A DNA stretch of 64,000 bases from Lycorma delicatula (lineage: Eukaryota > Arthropoda > Insecta > Hemiptera > Fulgoridae), in assembly GCF_047948215.1 (NCBI RefSeq), contig NC_134455.1, positions 154,052,575-154,116,574 on the forward strand. Reading direction: 5' to 3'. Shown here piece after piece: positions 50,676-62,246 of this stretch. The position numbers and the translations under genes are program-made. The notes below the pieces were generated by a model. The model saw nothing but the letters and a program-made list of their open reading frames with translations. It was not told the DNA's origin and made no database searches. Every line of letters starts with the position of its first letter. Positions within the stretch are counted from its first letter, which is position 1.

Positions 50676-51360
50676 GGTACATATATATATATATTACGTA
50701 CTAGATATCATTAAAAATTTGAAATAAAATAATTTATAAAAAGTAAAAATAAAAACCGACTTTAACAAATAATAGTACTAAAATGTTACAAAAAATTATA
50801 TTTTCATTTATTAATAAAAGTTAAAGCATTTACAATAAATAACTATTTTTGAAGTCGGTGCCAGCCAATATAAGTTAAATTTAAAAAAAACCTATGATCT
50901 ATATAATATAAATTCTACTTCAAACAATGCAAAATTGTCTTTAGAAATTTTACTAAAATAAAATGAGATCTGCAAAAATATAATACAACAATAAAATGCG
51001 ACCAAAAAAATATAAGAATATTTTATAGATGCTTAGGTACATATATTATCACCGAATATATATACATCTACACCATCACCTGTGGCCGACCATTATTTCT
51101 CGGTAGTCGAATGTGAAAATATGGCTTCCTCTAACGTGCACTTCTCAGCTTTTAAGAAATAAAACGAAGCTAACCGACGAACGCTTCGGTCTGTGGTTAT
51201 TATAAAACACGGACAATCTGATTATAAGTATAGGCAATACCAATTACACGGAAAATGAGACACTGCTAAGAAAGAAAAATTTAAATCTGCTTACATCGAA
51301 TATGGAGCCATTTTGTGACAACATTATGTTAGTTAAATAATGTGACGAAGCAGACTGCCA

Positions 51361-53320
51361 AAATTAATTAGAGAAGCGGCCCGAAATGCTGAAGAAAGAG
51401 ATTGTGAGGCTTTTAACAGCCATTTACGTACTAAATTCTCCAAAGTCTTCTTCTACCAGGCACAGTGTTAAGGCAAAACTACCATTTTCTCCACACGGCA
51501 ACGGAAATACAAAGGCACGAAAAATCTTAAAACAGACTGGAAAAGAAAAATGGAAATGATTACAAGGAGACAGGAAACTCCAGTAGCTATACCGTACAAA
51601 GTGGAACCGGCTGACGTTCTGTTGGACGAGCTTCCTGGAATATTGCAACAGATACGTGTGGATGACTTTTATCTTATGGATTTGGATATAACACAAGATT
51701 TTTCTGGCTTTATTAACAAGATAGAGATGTGTGATTACCTAACATCGGATCATAACTTTTGTGTCTAAGGAGAGTACCTAGAAGACTGCAATGTGATTCT
51801 GAACAAAGTTGTTGGGATAGATTGTTTAGCGTGGAACTCCAATTGTAGAATAAAAATATATAAAAAATTTATATGCCAAATCACTAGTCCAGGGGTAAAC
51901 GAAGAAATTGAAAATCATATTATAGATTTTATCAAATGTCCAGATACGCGTCTAAGAAAACAGTTTACCTCTTCTTTGGTTAAAGAAAATGGAATTACAA
52001 GACTGGAAGCGATAATATACAACTACAAAATGGACAGTGCGTTTGACCCTCTCGAAGATTGTTTAAGTGTACTAAAAGCTAACAAACAATATTTAAATGG
52101 TGCACCACTGTACTCTATACCAATTGCTTCTATGTGGACTAAACTAACGGATAACTTACAGAACAGTTAATGTGTCGTGTTTAACAGCGTTTTGCACTTT
52201 GTCTGCTGGGGTAATAAAAATACAAGAAAGTTGACTGGTATACAAATCAAATTACCAGATAATAAAGATCGAGAGAAGATTATAAACTATGTACTATAAG
52301 AGTACAATTTTAATTATCTACCTATCAATTATGTCGTGTTAACAACGATTCGAACAAAGACAATATAAGTTTTATACAAAAGTGCTACATTAAAGCTGAA
52401 GAAACATTCTTTTCTCAATCAAAGCCACTGTTCACCAAATATAAATATTGGTGAATTGGGATCGGTAGACACAAGTATTATTATTCTACCGGTTTTACGA
52501 AAAAGGATCAATGTATCAAATAAACTTACACCATACCCCATTAAAGAAATTGCGCCATTAAATACAATTAAAGTGTTAAGTGTATGGAAACGAAAGTTAC
52601 AGTTGGAAGAAATGGAAATCAAAAAAAGAAAACTAGAGTATTTGACGAAACCAACTGCCGCAAAGGAAGAGTACAAAATGCTGTTGGAGAAAGAACGGGT
52701 GATTGCAGATTCGAAAGCCAGGCTTACAAATTACTTTAAACAAAATCCAAGGAAATAATTTTGATCCAACTGAGGATTATAAAATATCTGCGTTTACTGT
52801 TAATAATAATGGAAAGTAGCCATACGTAGGAGTACTATTAGAAACGAAACATGCAAAGGTGTTAATTATTTAAGAGGATATTCAAAAAGTATATTTATAA
52901 GCATACACACTCAATTAGACGTGCTTAAAAAGGATGGCAATATTGTAAATACGTGTGCCGACCTAGAAATTGTACATCTAGCACCAACCAATGGACACTC
53001 ATTTACTAAAAATCGAGAATTCAAAGAATCAACAAGAATATGGAAAGGAGTTGATAATGTACACGCAAGAGGATGTGGGAAATGTAAATAGTATTGCTAT
53101 GCAGGATATAAAAGGTAAAGTTAAACTCCCAGAATGCTCTCGGCTAGAAGAACCGCAAGAAGAAATGGAACTAATTATTAAGGGGATAAAACAAGTAGTT
53201 TATAAATGTTATGTCCGTTGCGATATGGAGGATCATAAAACCTTTGTGGTAGATTTTAGAGCGAGTATAAACTGTAGATGCACAGGTGATGAACTGAAAC
53301 AACGCCTTGTTGCTTATTGA
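51361..53320 (+). pseudogene. Unrecognised broken coding block (candidate replication or viral-type gene)
   Basis: One reading frame runs from about 51361 to 52758 (roughly 466 codons), interrupted only by five TAA codons (51469, 51766, 52168, 52297, 52366). The text between them is protein-like: balanced composition, [56 protein letters not shown], and a basic, Lys/Glu-rich helical C-terminus near 52580-52750. After a frame change, LRGYSKSIFISIHTQLDVLK and HARGCGKCK follow, then a 109-codon frame (52991-53320) containing CYVRCDM and INCRCTGDEL. I do not recognise the family. Acidic DLDITQD and a later TRLE pattern loosely recall replication-initiator proteins, which is inference only. No RT, integrase or DDE motif is visible. 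Confidence 0.55.
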
Positions 53321-54004
53321 ATGGTTATTTAATATCTTGTCGTCTTGACATTTCGATAACATATGATTGAACATCTAACATATAACGTAACACATATAAT
53401 TGAATTTAATAACAAGTAAGTATAAAAAGAAAATAAGCGTTCATCCGAACATTAGTATGCGTGTCCATCCGGACTGAATGCACAACACGACCACTCTGGG
53501 TCAGATTCTGGCGCCGAAAGAATACAGGTCGCTACATCATAATGACCACTCCTTGCGGTATTATGACGTAGAACATGGTGTGATCATCGTATGATCATAG
53601 CTTGCCGGAGAGCCCTCGCTAGGTAGCAGCACCCGACGACACAAGTGGAACGTAACAATAGAAAAAACTTAGATATGTATTAGAATTCGAAAACTCAGAC
53701 ATTTTGTATTTTTTAAATTTAAATTACTGACTGTAAAAAGAAATAAAAGATTTAAAAAAGATTTAAAAGTTACAAGTAGAGTAGGATACTATAAAAATTA
53801 CTCCGAAAAAAGTAAAGAAAAACTTGTATGCTGCGTATAAAAATGTATGCAAAGATCAATAAATATTTTGTACGAGAATGTTTGTTTTCTTAATCACTAC
53901 CCACCATAACTTATAAAAACAATCAGCTGTGTTCGATAATCTCCGCCTATCTTCGGGATAGTAGCTGAAACGCTACGCTGCTTTCTTACCTATATGACTT
54001 GTGC
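53321..54004. other. Spacer with a GC-richer patch
   Basis: 53455-53660 is distinctly GC-richer (CATCCGGACTGAATGC, GGTCAGATTCTGGCGCC, GCCGGAGAGCCCTCGC) and carries a diverged inverted GATCATCGTATGATCAT word. It could be the 3' flank of the preceding coding block. No gene seen. Confidence 0.4.
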
Positions 54005-54290
54005 GAAGTGTGGTTAGTTTGAACAATACAATTCCTTAGGTTGTACAGTTTAATAATCAGTTTGAAGTTTCTAAATCGGACATACCGTTCACGATTTATA
54101 TAGAATTATATTTTTTACGAACCTCCAAAGTATGGGTAGTTTTCTAGTTTAGGCAGTGTAATTCCTTAGCTTGTACAGTTTAGGAATCCGTTTGAATTTT
54201 GTAAATCGTACAAACCGTTCCCGAGATAAATAGAATTATATATTTTACGACCGTGTGAAGTGAGGGTAGTTTTCTAACTTTTTAAAATTT
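54005..54290. repeat. Tandem repeat, unit about 125 bp
   Basis: Two diverged full units (54005-54128 and 54129-54257) and a partial third. Each opens with GAAGT.TGGGTAGTTT-like sequence and contains AATTCCTTAG.TTGTACAGTT and TATAGAATTATAT.TTTTACGA. Confidence 0.75.
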
Positions 54291-55279
54291 GGCACATACG
54301 GTTTCTAGCCGTGTTTGGGTGCTACAGCATATAGCATTATTTTTCGGTAAACAATGCCTAGAACGCACCGTTTTCTAGATATTTGCAATTTTTGGATTTG
54401 TTTAGGTCACGTGACTAAATCTTGCTCTCTGATTGGCTAGAGGCGCACTATGCCCTACATAATCTAGCCTCGCAAGGGGTGCTCGCTTAATACAGTAGTA
54501 CAACTCCGTCCAGCGTACCTTATCTTGACAGTTAGCTGACAAAAAAACTATTTCTTTGTATTTACTAATATTTACCGTCCTAATTTACTCGATATGAAAT
54601 CTTCATAGACAATTAATGATGCCAGGATTAACAAGATTTCTTTTTCTTTATTTTGAGATATTTTTAGGATAAAGTAAAAATAGGGAACAATTCTTGAAAG
54701 AGTACGTAGGAGATTCACGATAGCTATCATAATAATTTACGCTAAATGCGACTGTTACAACGGTAACATAGTATTTCGATTACCCTACGATCTGGTGAAG
54801 GTCCCACTAGAATAACGAAATTTTATTGTTTTCACTATTCTGAAAAGAGTTTAAGGAAATTTCCCTAGTTAGTCAGGATAAAGATCGTTACTAAATTATT
54901 GTTATACCGCGTTTTGCGAGAAATGAAGCCATTTCCTTAAGAATGACGTATATCAATTCGATATAAAGATTTTTAATAAATCCTTATTTTAAATTCATTA
55001 TTGTACATCTTTATTCATACAGCATAAACCACAGCAAGTATTTTAATCTTTCGAATGTCTAAATTTATTGTACTAAAAAGAGCTGCTTCTAATTTCTACA
55101 AATTCATAACATTTTTCTGTTAAATTTTGTTTTTAATAGTAAAAGTTGATTTTTTTTTTAATTTTTCGTAGGCTTTATTACATCGAGTTCCCCGAATTAA
55201 ATTCTCTACATATTTGGATAATAAATTTTACGCATTTACTAGTCATTTAACAAAATTATTTTACTTCAAACCTAAAAAA
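54291..55279. other. AT-rich spacer, no gene seen
   Basis: The segment 54291-54500 is less AT-rich (GGCGCACTATGCCC, CACGTGACTAAATC) and may belong to the same repeat as the tandem units. No coding signal. Confidence 0.4.
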
Positions 55280-55591
55280 TGTTTTTCGTAAAAACATTTT
55301 GGTGTTTTACGCTGGATATCATCAAAAGGAAATTACAGTTTTGAGACCTGTTTTACTCGATCTTTCAGATCGAAAAAAATAGGAAACTAACAAACTTACT
55401 CCTTGTATAACTCCTTAAAAATTTCAGTATGAACTTATTTCATCGGGGGAAATGAAATCCTGGCGAACTTTTTCGCCAGCCGTAACTCGACGACAAAGCG
55501 TTTTTGAACATTTGAACATATGAACGTTTTTCTTATTTCAAGCTCAAAAATCAGTTCCCAAATTAATTCCCTTTCCTCTTGAATCACTCTG
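55280..55591. repeat. Solo terminal repeat of the first DD41D family
   Basis: Matches the right inverted repeat of the element at 759-3058: TTTCAGATCGAAAAAAATAG, CCTTGTATAACTCCTTAAAA, CCAGCCGTAACTCG and ACAAAGCGTTTT correspond to words at 2840-2990. It ends CACTCTG at 55591, followed by TA, the same terminus as the left tip of that element. No partner end or transposase is found nearby. Confidence 0.7.
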
Positions 55592-55593
55592 TA

Positions 55594-57658
55594 CATTTAA
55601 TTTATCTATATTAAAACATAATAAAAATGAGGAAAAATACATTTATATAAAAAAAAAAAAATATTATCTTGAAAAACGTTTTTGCTATTTATTAAAAATG
55701 AAAACTTCACTTATTTACAAAAATTACATATTCAATGACCAACCTTGATTTAATATTCTTCAACAGAGTTAATTCATTACCATTGTAATATAAAGCAGCA
55801 TCAAAGGAACACTATGAATGTAAAAACTAAAAGGCTATTTTATATTCTCTTATTTACACACTGCAAATGCTAATTGTAAATTCTCTATTTATCAAATCCT
55901 TTTTATAGAAGTATCACAGATAAGAGACTCTATTAACACAGAAATACATATTTTTTTCTATAACTATCACCGATGCGTAATTACACACGTGATTTAATAA
56001 AAGTAAGTATATCAAAAATATAAATAGTTTTAATAAAAATATGTATATCAATTATATCGATAACTTATGAAGTAACTTGATGAAGGTTCAGTAATTACGT
56101 AGCCCGTTGTCGATCGACCAGTATTCCAGTGACTGAGGTTAATGAGTTTCCAAAATTTCCGAATTCAATAAATCAGTAAACCAAAGTCAAACTGTAATAA
56201 AATTAAATTAATATCAACCCATTTGGCATGCGATATCTTCAAGAATACTTCCGGAGATTTATTGCTTGCCGTCAAAAAAGAGTTAAACTGTTCCACGACT
56301 TGATAACCTTATCACTACTATCTCAACCCTAGTATTTCTCCTACCATCTTTTTCCTAAACGTAATTATTCCAACGCATCCACGCTAAATAGGAAAGACAA
56401 AAATTAAAAAATTGTGAACACATTTTTATCACAGTTCATGAGATATTTTTACCCAGTAAAAGAATTCAAGTCAATTTAATTGTCTATGAAACGGATGGCA
56501 TTGCACGAAGGAAAAGTAAAAGCAGAGAAGTTAGAAGACGCACCACATAAAGGCACATTAAAAACGATTAACAGAGAAATTGAAGGTCATATGCAATTAA
56601 GTAACTAATACTGTAAAGGTAAAAAATCTTTAGCAAGAATGAAAAGATATGGTGAAGAAGGAAATTTACAAGATATTACATATTAAAACGAAGAAAAAAT
56701 ATGAGTGAGTGAACGGCAGATTATTAAAGAAAGAGTTCCTGAAATTATACAAAAATAAACGAACAAACAGTAAGGAATAACAATTATAAACCTCTTAGTA
56801 GGTAGGTAAAAAAAAAGTATGCAGACAAACGAATGTGGAATGGGCAGATATTAAATAAAAGACAGGGCTATTTTTAAATACGAAAATATAAAAACACAAT
56901 ACAGAATAATCAGAGAGATAATGAAGGATACGGTTTATAATTGTTAACCAAAGGACTGGTAATAAGTAAATTTTTTGGGTAAGGTTATGGAGAGGAAGAC
57001 ATAGAAAGTACTCACTAGTGAGATAAGTGCAATCAAGAAGATGCCAAAGTACATGTCACCGTGGGTAAAAAAATTACGGAATAAGCTGTTGCTGACCGAA
57101 TGAGCAGCAGTTCGCCTTTGTTTAAAAAAAAATTGTGTTAAACCCTATATCTAAAGTATAAGAACTCCAATGGACTAAAAATGGTATGATGTTACATCTT
57201 GTCCAAACTACCGACCAATCTTTTGCTACATGCATGTAACTTAGAAATCAATAAGTTATATAGGGAAGATTCGGTAAAGAGAAGAACAGGCCGGTTTTTC
57301 GATTCAGAAAGTAATAAGAAGAGACAGGAACAGGTCAGTTTTGGACTGTGAAGAGGAAAATATACCACGCATTTACCGTTTGGTAAATAGCGGAAAATCA
57401 TAGCAGCATAACAAGGAGTTACACTTTATATTTGTAATTTTTAAACCGATAGTTGATTGATAATTAAGAAAAGGAATGCTGCTAGTATTAAGTGACAGTA
57501 AAAAGAAAGAAGTAATTCAATACGAAAAAAAATTTTAGCGGATCAACATCTGCTGAAATAAAGGCGGTATGCAAATTGAGATATAAGAAAATTAGAATGT
57601 TGTGACAGAACTGCCCTTTGTTTTCCTAGATCTTTAATCTGTTCTTTAAGGTAATGAT
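55594..57658. other. AT-rich spacer, possible faint coding relic
   Basis: Mostly AT-rich. Around 56480-56700 on + short protein-like runs (MALHEGKVKAEKLEDAPHKG, KSLARMKRYGEEGNLQD) are separated by stops; I do not recognise them. The frame at 57192-57401 on - has no motif. Confidence 0.35.
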
Positions 57659-58175
57659 TTTTTTTCTTTAGTTTTTTTCTGGGCGAAAAACGCTTCGGCG
57701 TTATCACTGCCCGAACACGATGTATGTGTTTTAAAAATAAATTTAAAAACTGTACAATTAATAATTAAAAAAAAACCCTGTAAAATGAAACAAAATATAA
57801 ATACAAAAACAATAGATTAAAAAAATGAAAACTTAAAAAACTTAAACTAAATATTAAAACAGAAAAACATATAACTACTACAAAAAAAATCGAAAAACAG
57901 TATTAAAAAGTATTAGAATATTAGCACCTCGGAGAAATAAAAACACCTGATCTAAAACTTCTTTATTATTGCCCAGGATTTGACAAAAATTCCTGGGCAA
58001 TTTAAATGTACACGCAAGGCCGCATAAAGTATGCATTCCACAAGAATGTGGCGCACAGTCAAGCGGCAGTTGCATCGCTTGCATACTGGTGCATGCGATG
58101 CAACTGCTCGTGAGTAGCTCTCGTATGTCCTATCCACAATCGGCAGAGGACCCCTTTCTCACGACGAATTTTCCT
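57659..58175 (-). pseudogene. 3' end of a Jockey/I-like LINE (zinc-finger tail)
   Basis: On - from about 58175: VLCRLWIGHTRATHEQLHRM, then after a frame change PVCKRCNCRLTVRHILVECI and ALRVHLNCPGI. IGHTR.TH...C..C...LTV.HIL.EC is the C-terminal tail that ends many Jockey- and I-type pol proteins. The 3' untranslated region runs to CGCCGAAGCGTTTTTCGCCC and an A-rich end near 57659. Upstream RT sequence is absent, as expected for a 5'-truncated insertion. It is a different group from the R1-like elements here. Confidence 0.7.
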
Positions 58176-58946
58176 GTACGAGGAGTTCAAAGGGTAATGA
58201 TGAATGAAAAATAAAAGCCACCGGAAAAGCAATGGATTTTGTGTAAAAATTCAGTAATAAAATGGATAATTTTTTATAATTATTGTTTTTTTTAGTATTT
58301 TCACTTATTTACTTCACTATTATTTTTATGTATTAATCTGGAATTTACCTGATTCTTTATATGAATATACAAAATGTTACTAAATTAATAGAAACCTTAA
58401 ATAATTTTTAAACCGTTGAACGTAGAAAAATAAAATTTAGAAAATACCTCGAAAAATCTATCTTTTCGGCATTAGACCATCACACCTCAAATCGCCTTGG
58501 AGATAACTAAAACAATTTAAATGGAAAGGATAAAGTTAAGACACATCATTTAAAGTGTACTAATAAACAAAAATGACCTAAAAATTATCGGACTACGACA
58601 ACCCTAACCAAAACGGCAGCTATTTAATATTTTTCACGGGTTCATTCAAAAGTGGTTCACAGTAACTCCAAATAGTGATCTCATGCGGAAAAATTGTTCC
58701 TTTTGAGACAAAAGATTTGCTAAATTTTTTTTAGAGCTTTACTGTTAAGCAGTTATTTAAGATATGATGCAGATCACTTTTGAAATTAGTTGTGATAAAC
58801 ATAAAACAGCCGTCATTTTAGTTAGTTTGTCTTACTCCGAAGTTTTTTACTCCAAAATTATGTAACAAATCCTACCCTTCCCGTTTAGAATATTTGAGCT
58901 GACCTCATAGGGGTCTCCTGGGTCATCTCCAACGCGAGGTCATACA
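58176..58946. other. AT-rich spacer, no gene seen
   Basis: No coding signal. The last 40 bases (GGTCTCCTGGGTCATCTCC, AACGCGAGG) are less AT-rich and directly flank the poly-T that marks the 3' end of the next element. Confidence 0.5.
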
Positions 58947-59372
58947 TTTTTTTTTTTTTTTTTTCATCTTTTAACATACAGGGGCAACCAGGAATTGGCG
59001 TTAGGCATCTCGTTAGTCGGCCCCACATGTAATGGCGGATGATTACCCCCACCCATCCTGTCTTCGTCCACTGTGGAACTCACCCATCGGGGTCTCCTAC
59101 ATATCTCCGAGATAACCGAACCTCCCATTCAGGAAAGCCCAGATACCCCTCAATGTAGGAGCTGCCCTTCCCGGCCCTATCCCGATGTTCCGGACATATA
59201 TTCCATATGGCCTTCACAGCGCGCCCTCCCGCTCATACCTTGAGGGTCTCCCTTGACATCATCGTAAATACACAGACATGCCCATTCTTGTGGGTGAGCA
59301 TGCCCATGCATCCTAGTCATGGGAGCTGCCGCCTTGTCCCTAGACGCCGCCATAATTCGTAACCCCCTTTTT
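58947..59372 (-). other. 3' untranslated region and poly(A) of the R1-like element
   Basis: GC-rich, with no conserved frame. Includes a run of A just after the ORF2 stop and ends on - at 18 A. No variable tandem array is seen. Confidence 0.75.
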
Positions 59373-62246
59373 TTAAGGGGTTCCCTGTTCAAATTTTTCC
59401 TTCAAAATCTCACCAACCATATTTGCTACTTCCATCCACATATCTTCATTCGTCAACATGCTATTGATTACAGTCTCTGGTGTTGTTGCTGTATACCTGT
59501 CTCTTATATCATCCCACTTATGGCATCTAAACACAGTGTGTTCATCACTATCAGTCTCTTGGCAATCCCTGCAAACAGCAGATCTTCGGAGCTTAAACCG
59601 ATGTAAGTACTCACCGAAATCACCATGTCCTGATAAGAACTAAGTGAGACTGTAACTAATCTCGCCATGGCGCCGTCCCACCCAGCATCCTATATCTGGG
59701 ATAAGTCTCCTCGTCCAACCGCCTTTTAAAGACGCTGCCCACCTTTCCTGCCAGTCGTTCATTATTTTCGCCCTCGCCTCTATTTTAGGTGTCCCCTTGA
59801 ATCTCAATAACCTCTCTTCCGCCAACAGATCGATAGGCGGTGAGCCGGCAATGACACACACAGCATCATAGGAGACTGTCCTATATGCGCATGATACACG
59901 CAGGAGCAGTCTCCTATGTAACGATGCCATCTTACTGTTGTACCTTTGGATATCCAATCCTCTTTTCCACACCGGTGCACCATACAATAGCACCGAAGCT
60001 ACCGTTGCTGCAATTGCCTTCCTCTTTCGCTCCTTAGGACCCAACGTGTTGCACACCAGCCGAGAAACTGCTGATAGTACCTTCTCAGCCTTATTACAAG
60101 CTTCCTCTATATGTGGACCAAAACTCCGGTTCTTATCCATCCATACACCCAAGTATTTAATTCTATCCACAAGAGGAATTGGAGAAAGACCATATTCGAG
60201 CTTAGCTTGACGAAGAGGTCTCCTACCCAAAAAAAACCAGAACTGCAGACTTTTCAGGAGCCACGGACAAACCATGGGCAGACATCCACTCACAAACCGT
60301 AGCCAGAGTTTCATTACCTTTTTCTTCAATCTGCTCTTCATCAACCCCTTTGATTAATAATGCTAGGTCATCAGCAAAGCCAACTATCTCCACACCCTCC
60401 GGAAACCGCAGGCGAAAAATACCGTCATAGGCAATATTCCAGAGAAGGGGACCCAGGACAGAGCCCTGAGGAACCCCCGCTCTCATACGGAAAACAAACT
60501 CTTCGATCTCCGTAAACGCTTTAACATACCGGTCGCTGAAATAGTCCCTCACAATGCTCCTTAATTGTGGATCAACACCAAACGCCTCCATAGCCTCCGC
60601 GACAACTCGCCACGGGAGACTATTGAAGGCATTCCTGACATCCAAGCTTACAAGTACTGGAATCTTCCTAGTCCGCCACGTCCCCATTGCTGCACTATCT
60701 GCAAAATTAATCACCCTGAGAGCTGCATGTATTGCCGATTTGCCCTTCCTAAACCCGTACTGCGGGGTGAAAGACCTCCTAGACTGTTGATCTGCTCCTC
60801 TAGTCTACGCTCAATTACGCGTTCATAAATTTTGGCCATCGTATTCAACAAACATAATGGTCTGTATGACCCAGGATCTTCAATATTCTTACCAGGTTTA
60901 GGTAATAAGACCAACTTAGCCACCTTCCAGCATCTTGGAAAAACACCCCTCGTAAATGCATCATTGAAGCATTCCAAGACAGTCCACGGAAATGTCTGGA
61001 CCACAAGCCGTACAATCTCGCCCGGAACCTCATCCGGACCCGGGTTCTTCTTCACGTTTAAACGTGCAACGGCTCCCCGGAGCTCAGTCAAAGTAATAGC
61101 CCTGACATCCAGTACTGGTTCTATCTGCCACTCGAAATTTGGCTGACCTGGAAACAAATGATCTACAATACCGGAAATTCTATCTGATGGAATGACCGGG
61201 AGTCGCCTGCCTAACCGCTTGTTAACAATCTTAAAGGCTTGACCCCAAGGATCATCCTGCAACTCCGTCAACAATCTATTCCAGGCTTCCTTCTTCTCCC
61301 GTTTGATAGCCTTTTTCAAATCAGACTTTGCTACTTTGAGTCTATCACTGAGCTCTTCCATCCAATCTCTACCTCTGGCACGCCGCCGCTGTAATTGGCG
61401 ATTCAACCTCAGTACTTCAGCCCTTTTATTGCCTATCTCTGTAGTCCACCAGTATACAGGCCTCTTAGGTTGTCTATCCACTCTCAACGTGTCCTGACAC
61501 GTTCTATTAATAGCTAACGCTAGGCCCTCCGCATTCCTAGGACATAGCTGGTTGAACCTGCAGAATAACCTTTCTTTAAACTGCCTCATACTATTCTGGT
61601 TAACTCTCAGTCGCACCGGTCTCTCCAAGGGTCTAAATCCTTCCAGCGCCACCCTTATTCCTCGATGATCACTACAAAGTTCATCGCCCAAGACCTCAAA
61701 TTCAATCGGCATCATCGATGAGTCGGAAACATATACATGATCTATAACAGATCCCCTGTCACCCCGCCAGAAAGTTGGTGTCCCGTCGTTTAGACTAATA
61801 AGTCGTAATGAGGCCGTCATTTCAGCCAAAGCTACGCCTCGGCGATCGGTTACTTCACCGCCAACCTCCGCAATCTTAGCGTTAAAGTCACCAAAAATTA
61901 TCACTGGGTAATTGGACCGCCTGAGATCTTCACCCAGTTCGTCTAGAAACTCTATATAATCCTCCCAGATACAGTTGGGGGAGATATAACAGCAATATAG
62001 GAGCCGTCCTCCGACTTTAATACGGACATACCCCTCACCACTCTTCAGGTCTGTATGGGCAAATCTCCCAGATAGATATCTAATAGCAACGTCTCCCCTG
62101 AGATCGGTCCACCAATGTTCAGCTGTAACCCTAGATCTGTTAGGCTCCGTGATGAGAACATAATCCATGCCCCCTGCGGAAGAAGACTCCCACAGGAGAT
62201 CATGAACAAGTCCACTCCTGTTTGCATTTATATATTGAATCTTCAT
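59373..62246 (-). pseudogene. R1-like ORF2 endonuclease-reverse transcriptase, three lesions
   Basis: About 957 codons. Endonuclease: INANRSGLVHDLL (residues 6-18), LITEPN, FGDFNAK (118-124, catalytic), GTPTFW (155-160) and CSDHRG (191-196, catalytic His). Then PVYWWTTEIGNKRAEVLRLN and the RT entry NPGPDEVPGEIVRLV. A frameshift near 60770 separates INSLGGLS from PQYGFRKGKSAIHAALRV. RT motif A is LVSLDVRNAFNSLPW, then GVPQGSVLGPLLWNIAYDG and FADDLALLI with both Asp. A frameshift in an eight-A run (60229-60236 on +) follows, then RIKYLGVWMDKNRSFG and CAYRTVSYDAVCVIAGSPPI. A TAG at 59640-59642 (probably from CAG) precedes FLSGHGDFGEYLHR and the zinc finger CRDCQETDSDEHTVFRC. It ends at 59373. 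Confidence 0.92.

Larger units (their letters stand above)
49220..51340. other. AT-rich spacer with a direct repeat and TA microsatellites
   Basis: Contains a diverged direct repeat (49986-50062 and 50607-50675), (TA)n tracts at about 50566-50592 and 50682-50694, and a short GGGTTCGACACCC patch near 50347 that recalls a B box without other tRNA structure. No gene seen. Confidence 0.5.

Noticed and set aside
58905..58946. 28S rDNA target site of a true R1 element
   Set aside because: The flank does not resemble conserved rDNA that I would recognise and lies in AT-rich DNA.
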